Source: JBKPIY01 sp046730475
GTDB taxonomy: Bacteria; Actinomycetota; Thermoleophilia; Solirubrobacterales; 70-9
NCBI GenBank assembly: GCA_046730475.1
Contig: JBKPIY010000005.1
Location: 1 to 64,000 of the forward strand
Direction of reading: 5' to 3'
Length of the DNA stretch: 64,000 nt
A program made the position numbers and the translations under genes. Positions within the stretch are counted from its first letter, which is position 1; every line of letters begins with the position of its first letter. The notes beneath the pieces were generated by a model. The model was given only the letters and a program-made list of their open reading frames with translations. It made no database searches and was not told the DNA's origin. This document shows positions 7,255 to 15,628 of this stretch, piece after piece.

Positions 7255-9723
7255 TCATCCGGCGAACGTTCGCTGACGGGTCGGCGCCGAGATCGTCTCG
7301 GTGGGGCCATCCGCCGGCGGCGCGCCCCTCGCCTCCCCGGGAGGTTCGTCCTCGAGGTGCTCGATCGCCGGGAGCCGCCAGACCAGGCTCGCGATCACCA
7401 GGCCCCCCGCCGCCGACAGCAGGGCCAAAAAGAGCTGGCCCCCGGCGAGCCGGGTGAGGTCGAAGAAGTTGCGCATCGGCTCCACCGCCAGCGCCAGCGC
7501 ATAGATCGCCCCGAGGGCCGAGACCAAGGCGAGCATGTAGCTCTGGATCGCGATGTGCTCGCGACCGGGTCCGCGCTCGAGCAGGAGGATGAAGGCGAGC
7601 CCGAGGACCACCAGGGTGGTGGTGGCCGCGGTCCGGCCCGCCTCCAGCGATCCGCCGAAGACCGTGTCGACGAAGAAGAAGCTGGCGAGCGAGGCCGCGG
7701 CAATCGCCAGGCCGGCGGGCACCGCGAAGGCCGCCAGGGCCCGCAGCAGCCGCCCCCGGTAGAGCGGCCCGCCGCTGGGGGCAAGGGCGAGGACGAACGA
7801 GGGGATCCCGATCGTGACCAGCGCCGCCAGGGTGAGCTGGCGCGGCAGAAACGGGAACGCCCACCCGGGCACCGCCACCACGACGATCAGCGCCGCCGCG
7901 TACACGGTCTTCGTCACGTACAGCCGGCCGAGACGGTGGATGTTGCGGGCGATCCGGCGCCCCTCGGCCACCGCCCGGGGCAGGCGCGAGAACTGATCGT
8001 GGAGGAGGACGATGTCGGCGATCCCCTTGGTGATCTGGCTCCCGGACCCCATCGCCACCGCCAGCCGGGCCCGCTTCAGCGCCGGGACGTCGTTGACGCC
8101 GTCGCCGATCATCGCCGTGAAGCGACCGCGTTCGGCGAGCGCCGAGACCAGGGCCTTCTTCTGCTCCGGCCGGATCCGGCAGAAGATCGTGTTTCGCTCC
8201 GCCGCCCGGCCAAGGCTCGTCCGGTCGGCGGGGAGCTCGTCACCGTCGATCACGCCGGCGTCCTCGGGCACCCCGACGGCGGCGGCAACCGCGGTCACGG
8301 TTGCCCGGGCGTCGCCCGAGATCAGCTTCAGGTCGACCCGCTGGTCGCGCATGAACTCGATCGTGTCCCTGGCGTCGGGGCGCAGCGTCTCCTCCAGCAC
8401 CACCAGCGCCAGTGCCTTCACGGGCGGAGCGCCCTCGGCCTGCGGGTCCTCTGGGAGCCGCGCCGCCGCCCGGCCGAAGGCCAACACCCGATTGCCCGCC
8501 CTGGTGCGCTCCTCCAGGGTCCGCTGGAGCGCCGGGGGGAGCTCGAGCGCGCCCTGCGCCGCGAGCACATCCGGGGCGCCGAGGACGTAGGTCTCGCCGC
8601 CGCCGCGCCCCCCCAGGGTGAGACCGCTCCACTTCCACTCCGACGAAAAGGGGACCTCGGCAACGACCGGCTCGCGGGTCGCCGGGTAGGCGTCGGCGAT
8701 CGCCGCCAGGGTCCTATTCCGCTCGCCGGCGCTGGCGGCGAATCGCGCCAGCGCCCGATGGGCGGCCGCGGGGTTGGAGTCGAAGACGTCGACCGCCACC
8801 AGCTCGAGCTCGCCGCTGGTCAGGGTCCCGGTCTTGTCGACGCAGATCGTGTCGACCGCGGCGAGCGACTCGGTCGCGGCCATCTGCTGGACGAGGGTGT
8901 CGAGGCGGGCGAGGCGGACCGCCGCCACCGCCAGGGTGACGCTCATCAGCAGGACCAGTCCCTCGGGGATCAGGGTGATGAGCCCGGCGGTGGCGGTCTG
9001 GGCGGCGTCATGGAGCGGCTCGCTCCGGGCCCGGAGGGCGAAGATGAGCAAGGCCGCCAGGGGGAGCATCAGCCAGGTGCTCGCCCGCAGCACCTGGTTG
9101 ACCTCATCCTGGAGCGGGGAGAGGGGGTGGCGGAAGGCGCGCGCCTCGCCGGCGACCTTCTCGGCGTAACTGTCCCCGCGGACGGCGTCCACCCTGTAGT
9201 AGCCCGACCCCGACATGCAGAAGGCGCCCGACAGTGCCCGCTGGCCAACGCGCTTACGGACCCCCTCGGCCTCCCCGGTCAGGACCGACTCGTCGAGGGT
9301 GAGCCCGCGGGAGTCGATCACCTCGCCGTCCGCGACCAGCTGGTCACCGGGCTCCACCCTGATCACGTCGCCGGGGACGACCTCCTCGGCACGGAGCTCC
9401 TCCACCCGCCCGTCGCGGACGACCTTCGCCCTCGGCGCCACCAGCAGGGCGAGGTTCTCGAGCACCTCCTTGGCCTTCAGCTCCTGGCGGATCCCGATGT
9501 AGCTGTTGATGATCGCGATGAACCCGAACAGGGCATCGGCGAACAGTCCCAGCGCCAGCATGATCACGAAGAAGGTGCCGATGATCGCGTTGAACAGCGT
9601 CAGCACGTTGCCGGCGACGATTGAGGTGATCGACCGGCTGGAGCGATCCTCGGGCTCGCCGAGCTTGCGGAGGCGCTTGGCCGCCTCCTTGCTGGTCAGT
9701 CCGGTCACCGTCGCGGCGTCCAT
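7255..9723 (-). CDS. P-type cation-transporting ATPase, CtpE-like
   Basis: 822-residue membrane pump with the full P-type set: N-terminal helices (VAGNVLTLFNAIIGTFFVIML), actuator domain with DESVLTGEAE, M4 helix motif TLIPEGLVLLMS, phosphorylation site VDKTGTLTSGE, nucleotide-binding domain, and hinge MIGDGVNDVPALKRA, followed by six C-terminal helices. The PEGL motif, instead of the CPC of heavy-metal pumps, and overall resemblance point to the CtpE group of actinobacteria (calcium uptake in mycobacteria); the ion is inferred. The C-terminus has a Pro-rich cytoplasmic tail of about 35 residues. Start chosen at ATG 9723 (GTG at 9726 is adjacent). Followed within five bases by the HAD gene, so the two and pyk likely form one operon. 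Confidence 0.88.
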   Translation of the reverse strand: MDAATVTGLTSKEAAKRLRKLGEPEDRSSRSITSIVAGNVLTLFNAIIGTFFVIMLALGLFADALFGFIAIINSYIGIRQELKAKEVLENLALLVAPRAKVVRDGRVEELRAEEVVPGDVIRVEPGDQLVADGEVIDSRGLTLDESVLTGEAEGVRKRVGQRALSGAFCMSGSGYYRVDAVRGDSYAEKVAGEARAFRHPLSPLQDEVNQVLRASTWLMLPLAALLIFALRARSEPLHDAAQTATAGLITLIPEGLVLLMSVTLAVAAVRLARLDTLVQQMAATESLAAVDTICVDKTGTLTSGELELVAVDVFDSNPAAAHRALARFAASAGERNRTLAAIADAYPATREPVVAEVPFSSEWKWSGLTLGGRGGGETYVLGAPDVLAAQGALELPPALQRTLEERTRAGNRVLAFGRAAARLPEDPQAEGAPPVKALALVVLEETLRPDARDTIEFMRDQRVDLKLISGDARATVTAVAAAVGVPEDAGVIDGDELPADRTSLGRAAERNTIFCRIRPEQKKALVSALAERGRFTAMIGDGVNDVPALKRARLAVAMGSGSQITKGIADIVLLHDQFSRLPRAVAEGRRIARNIHRLGRLYVTKTVYAAALIVVVAVPGWAFPFLPRQLTLAALVTIGIPSFVLALAPSGGPLYRGRLLRALAAFAVPAGLAIAAASLASFFFVDTVFGGSLEAGRTAATTTLVVLGLAFILLLERGPGREHIAIQSYMLALVSALGAIYALALAVEPMRNFFDLTRLAGGQLFLALLSAAGGLVIASLVWRLPAIEHLEDEPPGEARGAPPADGPTETISAPTRQRTFAG

Positions 9724-9783
9724 CACCTGCCCATAGATACAGGACCCGGGACACAGGACGGAGGCCCGGCCCTGGCTTCCCCC

Positions 9784-10317
9784 CTACACGCCTTCGCCCC
9801 AGAACCAGGCGCCGAACGGCTCGGTACGGCGGACCCGGAGCGCCGCGCGCCGGGTGAAGAAGGCGAGCTCCTCGCCACCCCGCGGCGCTCCCGGCGCGGC
9901 GCTGCGGCAGGCGATCCCGGGCAGACCCCGATCCCAGGCGTCCAGGCCGATCCGCCGGCAGCGACTGTGGCCGATGATGCGGCCGCGGTTGTCCCGGGGG
10001 TAGCTCTCCGGCAGCCCGACCGAGCGGCAGCCGGCGTCCGTGACCACGGTCAGGTAGCGGTCCTCCGGCAGCCGGGTCGAGACGAGGATCGGGGCGGCGT
10101 CGTCGCGTAGGTCCTCGGGCCCGTAGGGCTGGCCGGCGAGCTTGCGGTGGACGTTGGCGCGCGCCACCTCGACGGAGCGGCAGAGGTAGACGCAGGGAAA
10201 GGACCCTGGCGGGTTCCAGCGCCCGCCGCGCTCGGCGGCGTAACGGCCGTCCAGCGGGTCCTCCCAGCGTGGGTCGGCGACCCGAAAGTACGGCCCGGCC
10301 CGCCGGATCGTCCTCAT
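9784..10317 (-). CDS. RES-domain toxin
   Basis: 177 residues containing the RES domain of RES-Xre toxin-antitoxin systems; characterised members degrade NAD+ or transfer ADP-ribose. Visible RES landmarks: an early arginine in YFRVADPRW, GGRWNPPGSFPCVYLCRS (about residues 31-48, with the second conserved Arg), and a late serine/arginine region (GIACRSAAPGAPRGGEELAFF) close to the third RES residue. It is 13 bases downstream of the HTH antitoxin gene in the same orientation, the usual antitoxin-first order. No separate promoter is visible. Confidence 0.85.
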   Translation of the reverse strand: MRTIRRAGPYFRVADPRWEDPLDGRYAAERGGRWNPPGSFPCVYLCRSVEVARANVHRKLAGQPYGPEDLRDDAAPILVSTRLPEDRYLTVVTDAGCRSVGLPESYPRDNRGRIIGHSRCRRIGLDAWDRGLPGIACRSAAPGAPRGGEELAFFTRRAALRVRRTEPFGAWFWGEGV

Positions 10318-10330
10318 CCGACGCCGGCGC

Positions 10331-10669
10331 TCAGCTGGTTCCGGCCCAGTCGAAGGAGGCGCGAATCTTCTCCAGCAGCTCCGGGTGGCGGTCGGCGCTG
10401 ATCATCTCCAGCATCGAGAGCCCGCCGTAGGCGCGGACTGGGCGCCTCACGATCCCCGGGATCCGCTCCGGCTTCAGCTGGTGGGCGAGAAGATCGGCGA
10501 TCGAGGCGAGGGTCGACGCCTTCTCCTGCCTGGCGCCCGGGATCCCTCGTTCGCGCCACTGCGACACCGCCTGGCGGCGAACGCCGAACAGGCGCGCGAG
10601 CTCGGCGTCCGAGAGGCCGAGGAGCTCCCGAACCGGGTCCAGCAGCGAGGGTGCGATCACAGCCGTCAT
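10331..10669 (-). CDS. Xre-type antitoxin partner of the RES toxin
   Basis: 112 residues. A helix-turn-helix lies at LGLSDAELARLFGVRRQAVSQW (about residues 15-36) and the C-terminal half (VRRPVRAYGGLSMLEMI and LLEKIRASFDW) is the toxin-binding type seen in antitoxins of RES toxins. It should bind its own promoter and neutralise the toxin at 9784-10317. The frame is open further upstream to 10840, but the ATG at 10669 is chosen because it sits seven bases downstream of a TAGGCT -10 box and because the upstream extension has no homologous look. Autoregulation is expected for the family, not shown here. Confidence 0.85.
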   Translation of the reverse strand: MTAVIAPSLLDPVRELLGLSDAELARLFGVRRQAVSQWRERGIPGARQEKASTLASIADLLAHQLKPERIPGIVRRPVRAYGGLSMLEMISADRHPELLEKIRASFDWAGTS

Positions 10670-10676
10670 TGACCAC

Positions 10677-10699
10677 AGCCTACCGCAAGCAAATGTCAA
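10677..10699 (-). promoter_or_regulatory. Promoter of the RES/Xre pair
   Basis: On the minus strand a TTGACA box (10699-10694) is followed 11 bases later by TAGGCT (10682-10677), which ends seven bases before the antitoxin ATG. The TANNNT-to-ATG distance matches other starts in this window, so the transcript may be leaderless. The spacing between the two boxes is too short for a standard -35/-10 pair, so the TTGACA may be incidental or an operator half. Confidence 0.4.
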
Positions 10700-10802
10700 G
10701 GTCCCTTGGAACCCGCGTCTCTTCCGGGCCACCGCCCCCGCGGTGACCGGGTGACCGGCCGCCCCGACCGCGACCGGCCGCGCCGGGAGGCCGGCGTTCA
10801 CG

Positions 10803-10808
10803 TAGGCT
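10803..10808 (+). promoter_or_regulatory. -10 box TAGGCT, short-leader promoter
   Basis: TAGGCT ends nine bases before the ATG of the LLM oxidoreductase at 10818, consistent with leaderless transcription as at several other starts in this window. Confidence 0.5.
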
Positions 10809-10817
10809 CCCGGGCTG

Positions 10818-11894
10818 ATGGCGCTCAAGCTCGGACTCAACCTCGGCTACTGGGGGATCGGTCCCCAGGGCGACGAGGCGATCGAGATCGTGCAGGCGGC
10901 CGAGCGGGCCGGCTACGAGTCGGTGTGGGCGGCGGAGTCCTACGGGTCCGATGCGGTCAGCGTCCTCGCCTACCTCGCGGCCAAGACCGAGAGGATCGGG
11001 CTCGGCGCCGCCATCCTTCAGGTCCCGGCGCGGCCGCCGGCGGCCGCGGCGATGGCCGGGGTGACGATCGACGCGCTCTCGGGGGGGCGATTCATATTCG
11101 GCTTCGGGCCCTCCGGCCCCCAGGTGTCGGAGGGCTGGTACGGCGTTCCGTACGCGAAACCCTGGGGCCGAACCCGCGAGTACGTCGAGATCGTCAAGGA
11201 GATCGTCGCCCGCGAGGGTCGCCTCGAGTTCGAGGGCGAGCATTTCCACCTGCCGCTCCGCGAGGGCGAGGGCGTGACCGGGCAGGGCAAGGCCCTGAAA
11301 CTCAACATCCATCCGGTTCGCAGCCGGATTCCCATCTACCTCGGCGCGATCGGGCGGAAGTCGGTTGAGCTGGCGGCCGAGATCGCCGACGGCTGGATCC
11401 CGATCTTCTTCTCGGTCGACGCGTGGAAGTCGGCGTGGGGCGAGCACATCGAAGCCGGGCTCGCGAACGGGGGGCGGTCCCGCCAGGATTTCTCCGTCTC
11501 GCCGTCGGTGCAGGTCGCGATCGACGGCGACCTGGAGGCGGCGCGGGGGATCGTGAAGGCGGGGTTGCTCCTGTACCTGGGCGGGATGGGCTCGAAGACG
11601 ACCAACTTCTACGTCGACCTCACCCACCGGTTCGGCTTCGGCGAGGCCGCCGACGAGGTCCAGTCGCTCTACCTCGAGGGCAAGCGGGAGGACGCCTACG
11701 CCGCGATCCCCGACGAGCTCGTGGATGCGACCGCGATGATCGGCACCGAGGACGAGGTCGCCGAGCGGGTGAGGCGGTTCATCGCCGAGGGCGTCGACCG
11801 GATGATCGTCTCCCCTGTTCAGGGAAGCACCGAGGAGCGGCTGCACACCCTCGAGCGTCTCGCCGACATGGTCGGGGTCGGCTCCCCGGCCTGA
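10818..11894 (+). CDS. LLM-class F420-dependent oxidoreductase
   Basis: 358-residue luciferase-like TIM-barrel enzyme, expected to use coenzyme F420 (or flavin) for hydride transfer to an unidentified substrate. Family features: GLNLGYWGIGPQ at the start, AERAGYESVWAAESYGSDA (about residues 29-47), TERIGLGAAILQVPARPP, and GGRFIFGFGPSGPQVSEGWYG, which forms the phosphate-binding loop region. Substrate loops differ from the second LLM protein at 22027-22956 (309 residues), so they are not recent duplicates. It is followed 52 bases later by pntAA but has its own promoter candidate. Confidence 0.88.
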   Translation: MALKLGLNLGYWGIGPQGDEAIEIVQAAERAGYESVWAAESYGSDAVSVLAYLAAKTERIGLGAAILQVPARPPAAAAMAGVTIDALSGGRFIFGFGPSGPQVSEGWYGVPYAKPWGRTREYVEIVKEIVAREGRLEFEGEHFHLPLREGEGVTGQGKALKLNIHPVRSRIPIYLGAIGRKSVELAAEIADGWIPIFFSVDAWKSAWGEHIEAGLANGGRSRQDFSVSPSVQVAIDGDLEAARGIVKAGLLLYLGGMGSKTTNFYVDLTHRFGFGEAADEVQSLYLEGKREDAYAAIPDELVDATAMIGTEDEVAERVRRFIAEGVDRMIVSPVQGSTEERLHTLERLADMVGVGSPA

Positions 11895-11946
11895 TCATCG
11901 CGGCGCCGCCCGAACCGATCTCGTCCAATAGATTGCCGCGCCCTGA

Positions 11947-13083
11947 ATGAAGATCGGAGTCCCCAAGGAGACCGCCGAGAGGGAGCGGCGGGTCGCCACC
12001 GTCCCCGACGTCGTCAAGGCGTTGGCGGCGAAGAACGTCGAGGTCACGGTCGAGCCCGGCGCCGGTGAGGCGGCGAGCTTCCCCGACGAGGACTATCGCG
12101 ACGCCGGCGCGTCGCTCGACGGCGATCCCTGGGGGCTCGAAGTCGTCTTCAGGGTGGCGCCGCCGGCCCTCGCCGACGTCGACCGGCTGGACCAGGGCCA
12201 GGTCCTGGTCGGCTTTCTCCAGCCGCTCACCGACGGCGAGCTCGCCTCCGCCCTGGCGAAGCGCGGGGTCACCAGCTTCGCGATGGAGGCGATCCCCCGG
12301 ATCACCCGGGCCCAGTCGATGGATGCCCTCTCCTCCCAGGCGAACGTCGGCGGCTACATGGCGGCGATCATCGCCGCCCGCGAGGCCGGCCGGTTCTTCC
12401 CGATGATGACCACCGCCGCGGGCACGGTGGCACCGGCGAAGACGTTGGTGCTCGGGGCGGGGGTGGCCGGCCTCCAGGCGATCGCCACCTCGAAGCGGCT
12501 CGGCTCGGTGGTGACCGGGTTCGACGTCCGCTCGGTGGTGCGCGAGCAGATCGAGTCGCTCGGCGGCCGCTTCCTCGCGGTCGAGGCGGTCAAGGACGCC
12601 GAGGGCGAGGGCGGCTACGCCCGGCCCCTCACCGACGAGGAGAACGAGCGCCTCCGGGGCGAGCTGGCCCAGGCGGCGAAGGGACAGGACGTGATCATCA
12701 GCACCGCCGCGATCCCGGGGCGGCCGGCGCCGCTTCTGCTCACCGCCGACGCCGTCCACGGGATGAGGCCGGGCTCGGTGATCGTCGATTTGGCGGCCGA
12801 GACGGGGGGCAACTGCGAGCTGTCGAAGCCCGGGGAGACGGCGGTGGAAGCGGGGGTGAAGATCATCGCCCCGCTCAACCTCGCCAGCGAGATGCCATCG
12901 ACCGCGTCGGTGCTCTACGCGAAGAACCTCCAGAACCTGATCGAGCTGATGATCGACGGCGAGGGGAACCTGAAGCTGGACTTCGACGACGAGGTGGTGG
13001 CCGGGGCCTGCATCACCCACGAGGGTGAGATCCGCCACGAGGGCGCCCGCAAGGCCGCCGGCCAGGGAGGGGGCCAGCGATGA
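11947..13083 (+). CDS. pntAA: NAD(P) transhydrogenase alpha subunit, part 1
   Basis: 378-residue NAD(H)-binding domain I of proton-translocating transhydrogenase, which couples hydride transfer between NADH and NADP+ to proton flow. MKIGVPKETAERERRVA, the KRGVTSFAMEAIPRITRAQSMD-like region near residue 105, and the Rossmann segment TLVLGAGVAGLQAIATSKRLG are characteristic. It is a split subunit ending at the soluble domain; the membrane part is the next gene. Start ATG at 11947, with a TAGATT box at 11929-11934 12 bases upstream. Its stop overlaps the pntAB start as ATGA. Confidence 0.95.
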   Translation: MKIGVPKETAERERRVATVPDVVKALAAKNVEVTVEPGAGEAASFPDEDYRDAGASLDGDPWGLEVVFRVAPPALADVDRLDQGQVLVGFLQPLTDGELASALAKRGVTSFAMEAIPRITRAQSMDALSSQANVGGYMAAIIAAREAGRFFPMMTTAAGTVAPAKTLVLGAGVAGLQAIATSKRLGSVVTGFDVRSVVREQIESLGGRFLAVEAVKDAEGEGGYARPLTDEENERLRGELAQAAKGQDVIISTAAIPGRPAPLLLTADAVHGMRPGSVIVDLAAETGGNCELSKPGETAVEAGVKIIAPLNLASEMPSTASVLYAKNLQNLIELMIDGEGNLKLDFDDEVVAGACITHEGEIRHEGARKAAGQGGGQR

Positions 13084-13439
13084 GCCTGATCACCGAGATC
13101 ACGATCTTCGTGCTCGCCGCGTTCGTCGGCTTCGAGGTGATCTCGAAGGTGCCGAGCACCCTGCACACCCCGCTGATGTCGCAGACGAACGCGATCCACG
13201 GGATCGTCCTCCTCGGCGGCCTGATCGTCGTCGGGCTCTCCGACAACACCCTCGACAACGTGATCGCGACGATCGCGATCATCTTCGGGACGATCAACAT
13301 CGTCGGCGGCTTCATGGTCACCGACCGGATGCTGGGGATGTTCGCGCGCCGACCGGCGCCCCCCAAAGAAGAGGCGGCCGCCCCCTCGGAGGTGACGCCG
13401 GAGGAGGCCGGCAAGGGGCGCGACGGAGGCGGCTCGTGA
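13080..13439 (+). CDS. pntAB: NAD(P) transhydrogenase alpha subunit, part 2 (membrane)
   Basis: 119-residue membrane subunit carrying the N-terminal helices of the transhydrogenase domain II. Hydrophobic stretches EITIFVLAAFVGFEVIS, AIHGIVLLGGLIVVGL and VIATIAIIFGTINIVGGFMV, and the conserved PSTLHTPLMSQTNAIHG, are diagnostic. The charged C-terminal 35 residues are cytoplasmic. ATG overlaps the pntAA stop, and its stop overlaps the GTG of pntB, so the three cistrons are translationally coupled. Confidence 0.95.
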   Translation: MSLITEITIFVLAAFVGFEVISKVPSTLHTPLMSQTNAIHGIVLLGGLIVVGLSDNTLDNVIATIAIIFGTINIVGGFMVTDRMLGMFARRPAPPKEEAAAPSEVTPEEAGKGRDGGGS

Positions 13440-14854
13440 TCCCGCTCGCCGCCCTCGCCCCGGACTCCAACTTCGTCCAGGTCTGCTACATCGTCTCCTT
13501 CTCGCTGTTCATCTTCGGGGTCAGGCGCGGGACCCACCCGACCACCGCCCGGCAGGGGAACATGATCGCCGCGGCCGGGATGGTGATCGCCGTCGCCACC
13601 ACCCTGGCGCTTGAGGGGATCGGCAACTGGGGCCTGATCATCGGTGGGATGGCGCTGGGGACTTCGATCGGGGCGATCGCCTCCCGCCGGGTGCAGATGA
13701 CCGCGATGCCGCAGATGGTCGCCCTCTACAACGGCGTCGGCGGCGGCGCGGTGGCCCTGATCGCGTGGGCGAAGTTCCGAAACGAGCTCGCCCTCGGCGG
13801 GGACATCCCGCTGGACACCTTCGTCCCGGTCCTGTTCTCGATGGTTATCGGCTCGATCTCGTTCTGGGGCTCGAACATCGCCTTCGGCAAGCTCCAGGGG
13901 ATCATCCCGGGGCAGCCGATCAAGGTCCCCGGCCAGCAGGTCCTGAACGCGCTGCTCCTGGTCGGAATCGTCGCCGCCTGCATCGTGCTCGGCGCCGACC
14001 ACGACTCCGATCCCTCGCAGGCCCTGTTCATCGGCGTGCTGCTCGCCGCCGCCGTGCTCGGGAACCTGGTGGTGCTCCCGATCGGCGGGGCCGACATGCC
14101 GGTGGTGATCTCGCTGCTGAACGCGTTCACGGGGCTGTCGGCGGCCGCCGCGGGGATCGAGCTCGACAACGTCGCCCTGATCGTCGCCGGCACCCTGGTG
14201 GGCTCCTCGGGGACGATCCTCACGCTGGCGATGGCGACGGCGATGAACCGATCCGTCCCCAACATTCTGTTCGCCGGTTTCGGCGGGGTCCCCGCCGCGG
14301 CCGCGGGCGCCGCCGAGGAGCGGCCGGTGGTCTCCATCAACGCCCAGGACGCGGCGATCAAGCTCGCCTACGCCGACTCGGTGGTGATCGTCCCCGGCTA
14401 CGGGATGGCGGTCGCCCAGGCCCAGCACGCGGTCAAGGAGATGGCCAACGCGCTCGAGAAGAAGGGCGTCACGGTCAACTACGCGATCCACCCGGTCGCG
14501 GGACGGATGCCGGGCCACATGAACGTGCTCCTGGCCGAGGCCGACGTCCCCTACGAGAAGCTCAGGGAGATGGACGAGATCAACCCCGAGCTGCCGCGCA
14601 CCGACGTGGCGGTGGTGATCGGCGCCAACGACGTCACCAACCCGGCCGCCAAGAACGACCCCAACTCGCCGATCGCGGGAATGCCGATCATCGAGGTGAG
14701 CGAGGCCCACCAGGTGATCGTGATCAAGCGCAGCCTCAACCCCGGGTTCGCGGGGATCGACAACGACCTCTTCTACGAGCCCAACACCTCGATGCTGTTC
14801 TCGGATGCGAAGCAGGCGGCTACCGACGTCGCCGCCGAGATCGAAGAGCTCTAG
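13436..14854 (+). CDS. pntB: NAD(P) transhydrogenase beta subunit
   Basis: 472-residue subunit with membrane helices followed by the NADP(H)-binding domain III. Landmarks: an N-terminal helix SNFVQVCYIVSFSLFIFGV, the GTHPTTARQGN loop, several helices to about residue 280, then VVIVPGYGMAVAQAQHAVKE (nucleotide-binding GYGMAVAQAQ), IHPVAGRMPGHMNVLLAEA, and VIGANDVTNPAAKNDPNSP. The start is the GTG at 13436 (GTGA overlap with pntAB). The open frame extends upstream but only as an overlap with pntAB. The operon ends here; a GAGCTC-tag-GAGCTC repeat follows at the stop. Confidence 0.95.
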   Translation: MIPLAALAPDSNFVQVCYIVSFSLFIFGVRRGTHPTTARQGNMIAAAGMVIAVATTLALEGIGNWGLIIGGMALGTSIGAIASRRVQMTAMPQMVALYNGVGGGAVALIAWAKFRNELALGGDIPLDTFVPVLFSMVIGSISFWGSNIAFGKLQGIIPGQPIKVPGQQVLNALLLVGIVAACIVLGADHDSDPSQALFIGVLLAAAVLGNLVVLPIGGADMPVVISLLNAFTGLSAAAAGIELDNVALIVAGTLVGSSGTILTLAMATAMNRSVPNILFAGFGGVPAAAAGAAEERPVVSINAQDAAIKLAYADSVVIVPGYGMAVAQAQHAVKEMANALEKKGVTVNYAIHPVAGRMPGHMNVLLAEADVPYEKLREMDEINPELPRTDVAVVIGANDVTNPAAKNDPNSPIAGMPIIEVSEAHQVIVIKRSLNPGFAGIDNDLFYEPNTSMLFSDAKQAATDVAAEIEEL

Positions 14855-14897
14855 GAGCTCGGGCCGGGGCCGGCCGGACCACCGCCTCGCGCGCCGA

Positions 14898-15119
14898 TTA
14901 CCCCTTGGCTCGGAGCCGCGCCACCACGATCCCGATCACGAACCCGAGGACGAGCGCGATCAGGAGGGCGACGATGAGCGGGGCCTCCGTCTTGGCGACG
15001 ATGAAGTCGACCGTCACCCTCTGGGAGTTGACCGCGATGAAGATGATCCCCAGGACAATGGCGGCCAGGAGGATCCAGAACTTGGCGCCGCGGCCGCGCG
15101 ATACGTGTGCTCCCTCCAT
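14898..15119 (-). CDS. Small LapA-domain membrane protein
   Basis: 73 residues with two hydrophobic segments (FWILLAAIVLGIIFIAVNSQ and IVALLIALVLGFVIGIVVA) separated by RVTVDFIVAKTEAPL, the pattern of the LapA/DUF1049 family. Function in monoderms is unknown; the N-terminus is a short basic cytoplasmic tail. The start at 15119 is preferred over an upstream in-frame ATG at 15137 because a TAGGGT -10 box lies eight bases upstream of it. Confidence 0.75.
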   Translation of the reverse strand: MEGAHVSRGRGAKFWILLAAIVLGIIFIAVNSQRVTVDFIVAKTEAPLIVALLIALVLGFVIGIVVARLRAKG

Positions 15120-15127
15120 CCCGCGCG

Positions 15128-15133
15128 ACCCTA
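15128..15133 (-). promoter_or_regulatory. -10 box TAGGGT of the LapA-like gene
   Basis: TAGGGT on the minus strand ends eight bases before the ATG at 15119 and decides between the two candidate starts. Confidence 0.45.
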
Positions 15134-15266
15134 GCATGGAGCTAGATCGCTGATTCCAAATCCACGCCCACCCCGATGACGCGCCTGGCGGGCGGGTCGG
15201 AGACCGACGTTGACAGCGAAGAGGGCGGGGTGGGATGCCGGTACTTCACAGGCATCGAAAGGAGCG

Positions 15267-15504
15267 ATGCCGATGAGGCTATTTGTTGTCTCACTTGTCC
15301 GGCTGCGCTCTGATGATGGCCCTGGCGGGCTCGGCGCTTGGCGGCACGGACAGTAACTTCCCCGACGGGATCCCCCTGAACCCACAGGCGGGGGTGACCG
15401 CCTGCACGACGCTCGCCGGAACGGCGGCCGTCGCCACCGGGTCGGACACTGGCTTGGCGAACAAGGGCGATCTGTTCACCGACGCTTGTCTCGGCGGCCC
15501 GTAA
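15267..15504 (+). pseudogene. Small secreted protein with frameshifted signal peptide
   Basis: A good ribosome site (AAAGGAGC) precedes ATG 15267, which reads MPMRLFVVSLVRL and then stops early at about 15356. In the +1 frame from about 15283 the sequence continues as a plausible signal-peptide core (CALMMALAGSALGG) followed by a 50-residue mature part with two cysteines (TACTTLAGTAAVATG and FTDACLGGP), ending at a TAA at 15504. The two halves together make a normal secreted protein, so a one-base shift near 15310 is likely. Alternatively translation begins at TTG 15283, leaving a signal peptide without positive charge. No family was recognised. Confidence 0.4.
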
Positions 15505-15536
15505 GGAGGCGATGCGCTGACAGAAGTAGGGGCGGC

Positions 15537-15563
15537 GGGGTCAAGGACTTGATCCTTGACCCC
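15537..15563. repeat. REP-like perfect inverted repeat
   Basis: GGGGTCAAGGA, a five-base loop (CTTGA) and TCCTTGACCCC form a perfect 11-bp stem. There is no T run on either side, so it is a poor intrinsic terminator; the GGGGTCA...TGACCCC form resembles REP palindromes mobilised by tyrosine (RAYT) transposases. No second copy was seen in this window. Confidence 0.55.
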
Positions 15564-15628
15564 ACCTGCTCACGAGGTGGCGTAATCGGCTACCTCCGTC
15601 ACCCATCCGCGCGCTCTCCCCCGGGAGC

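Noticed and set aside
13025..14854. A 609-residue version of PntB starting inside pntAB
   Set aside because: The first 137 residues are an Arg-rich shadow of pntAB; the GTG at 13436 gives the normal PntB N-terminus.
14851..14880. GAGCTC-tag-GAGCTC plus CCGGGGCCGG after pntB as an intrinsic terminator
   Set aside because: The stem is short and self-complementary within each arm, and no T run follows.
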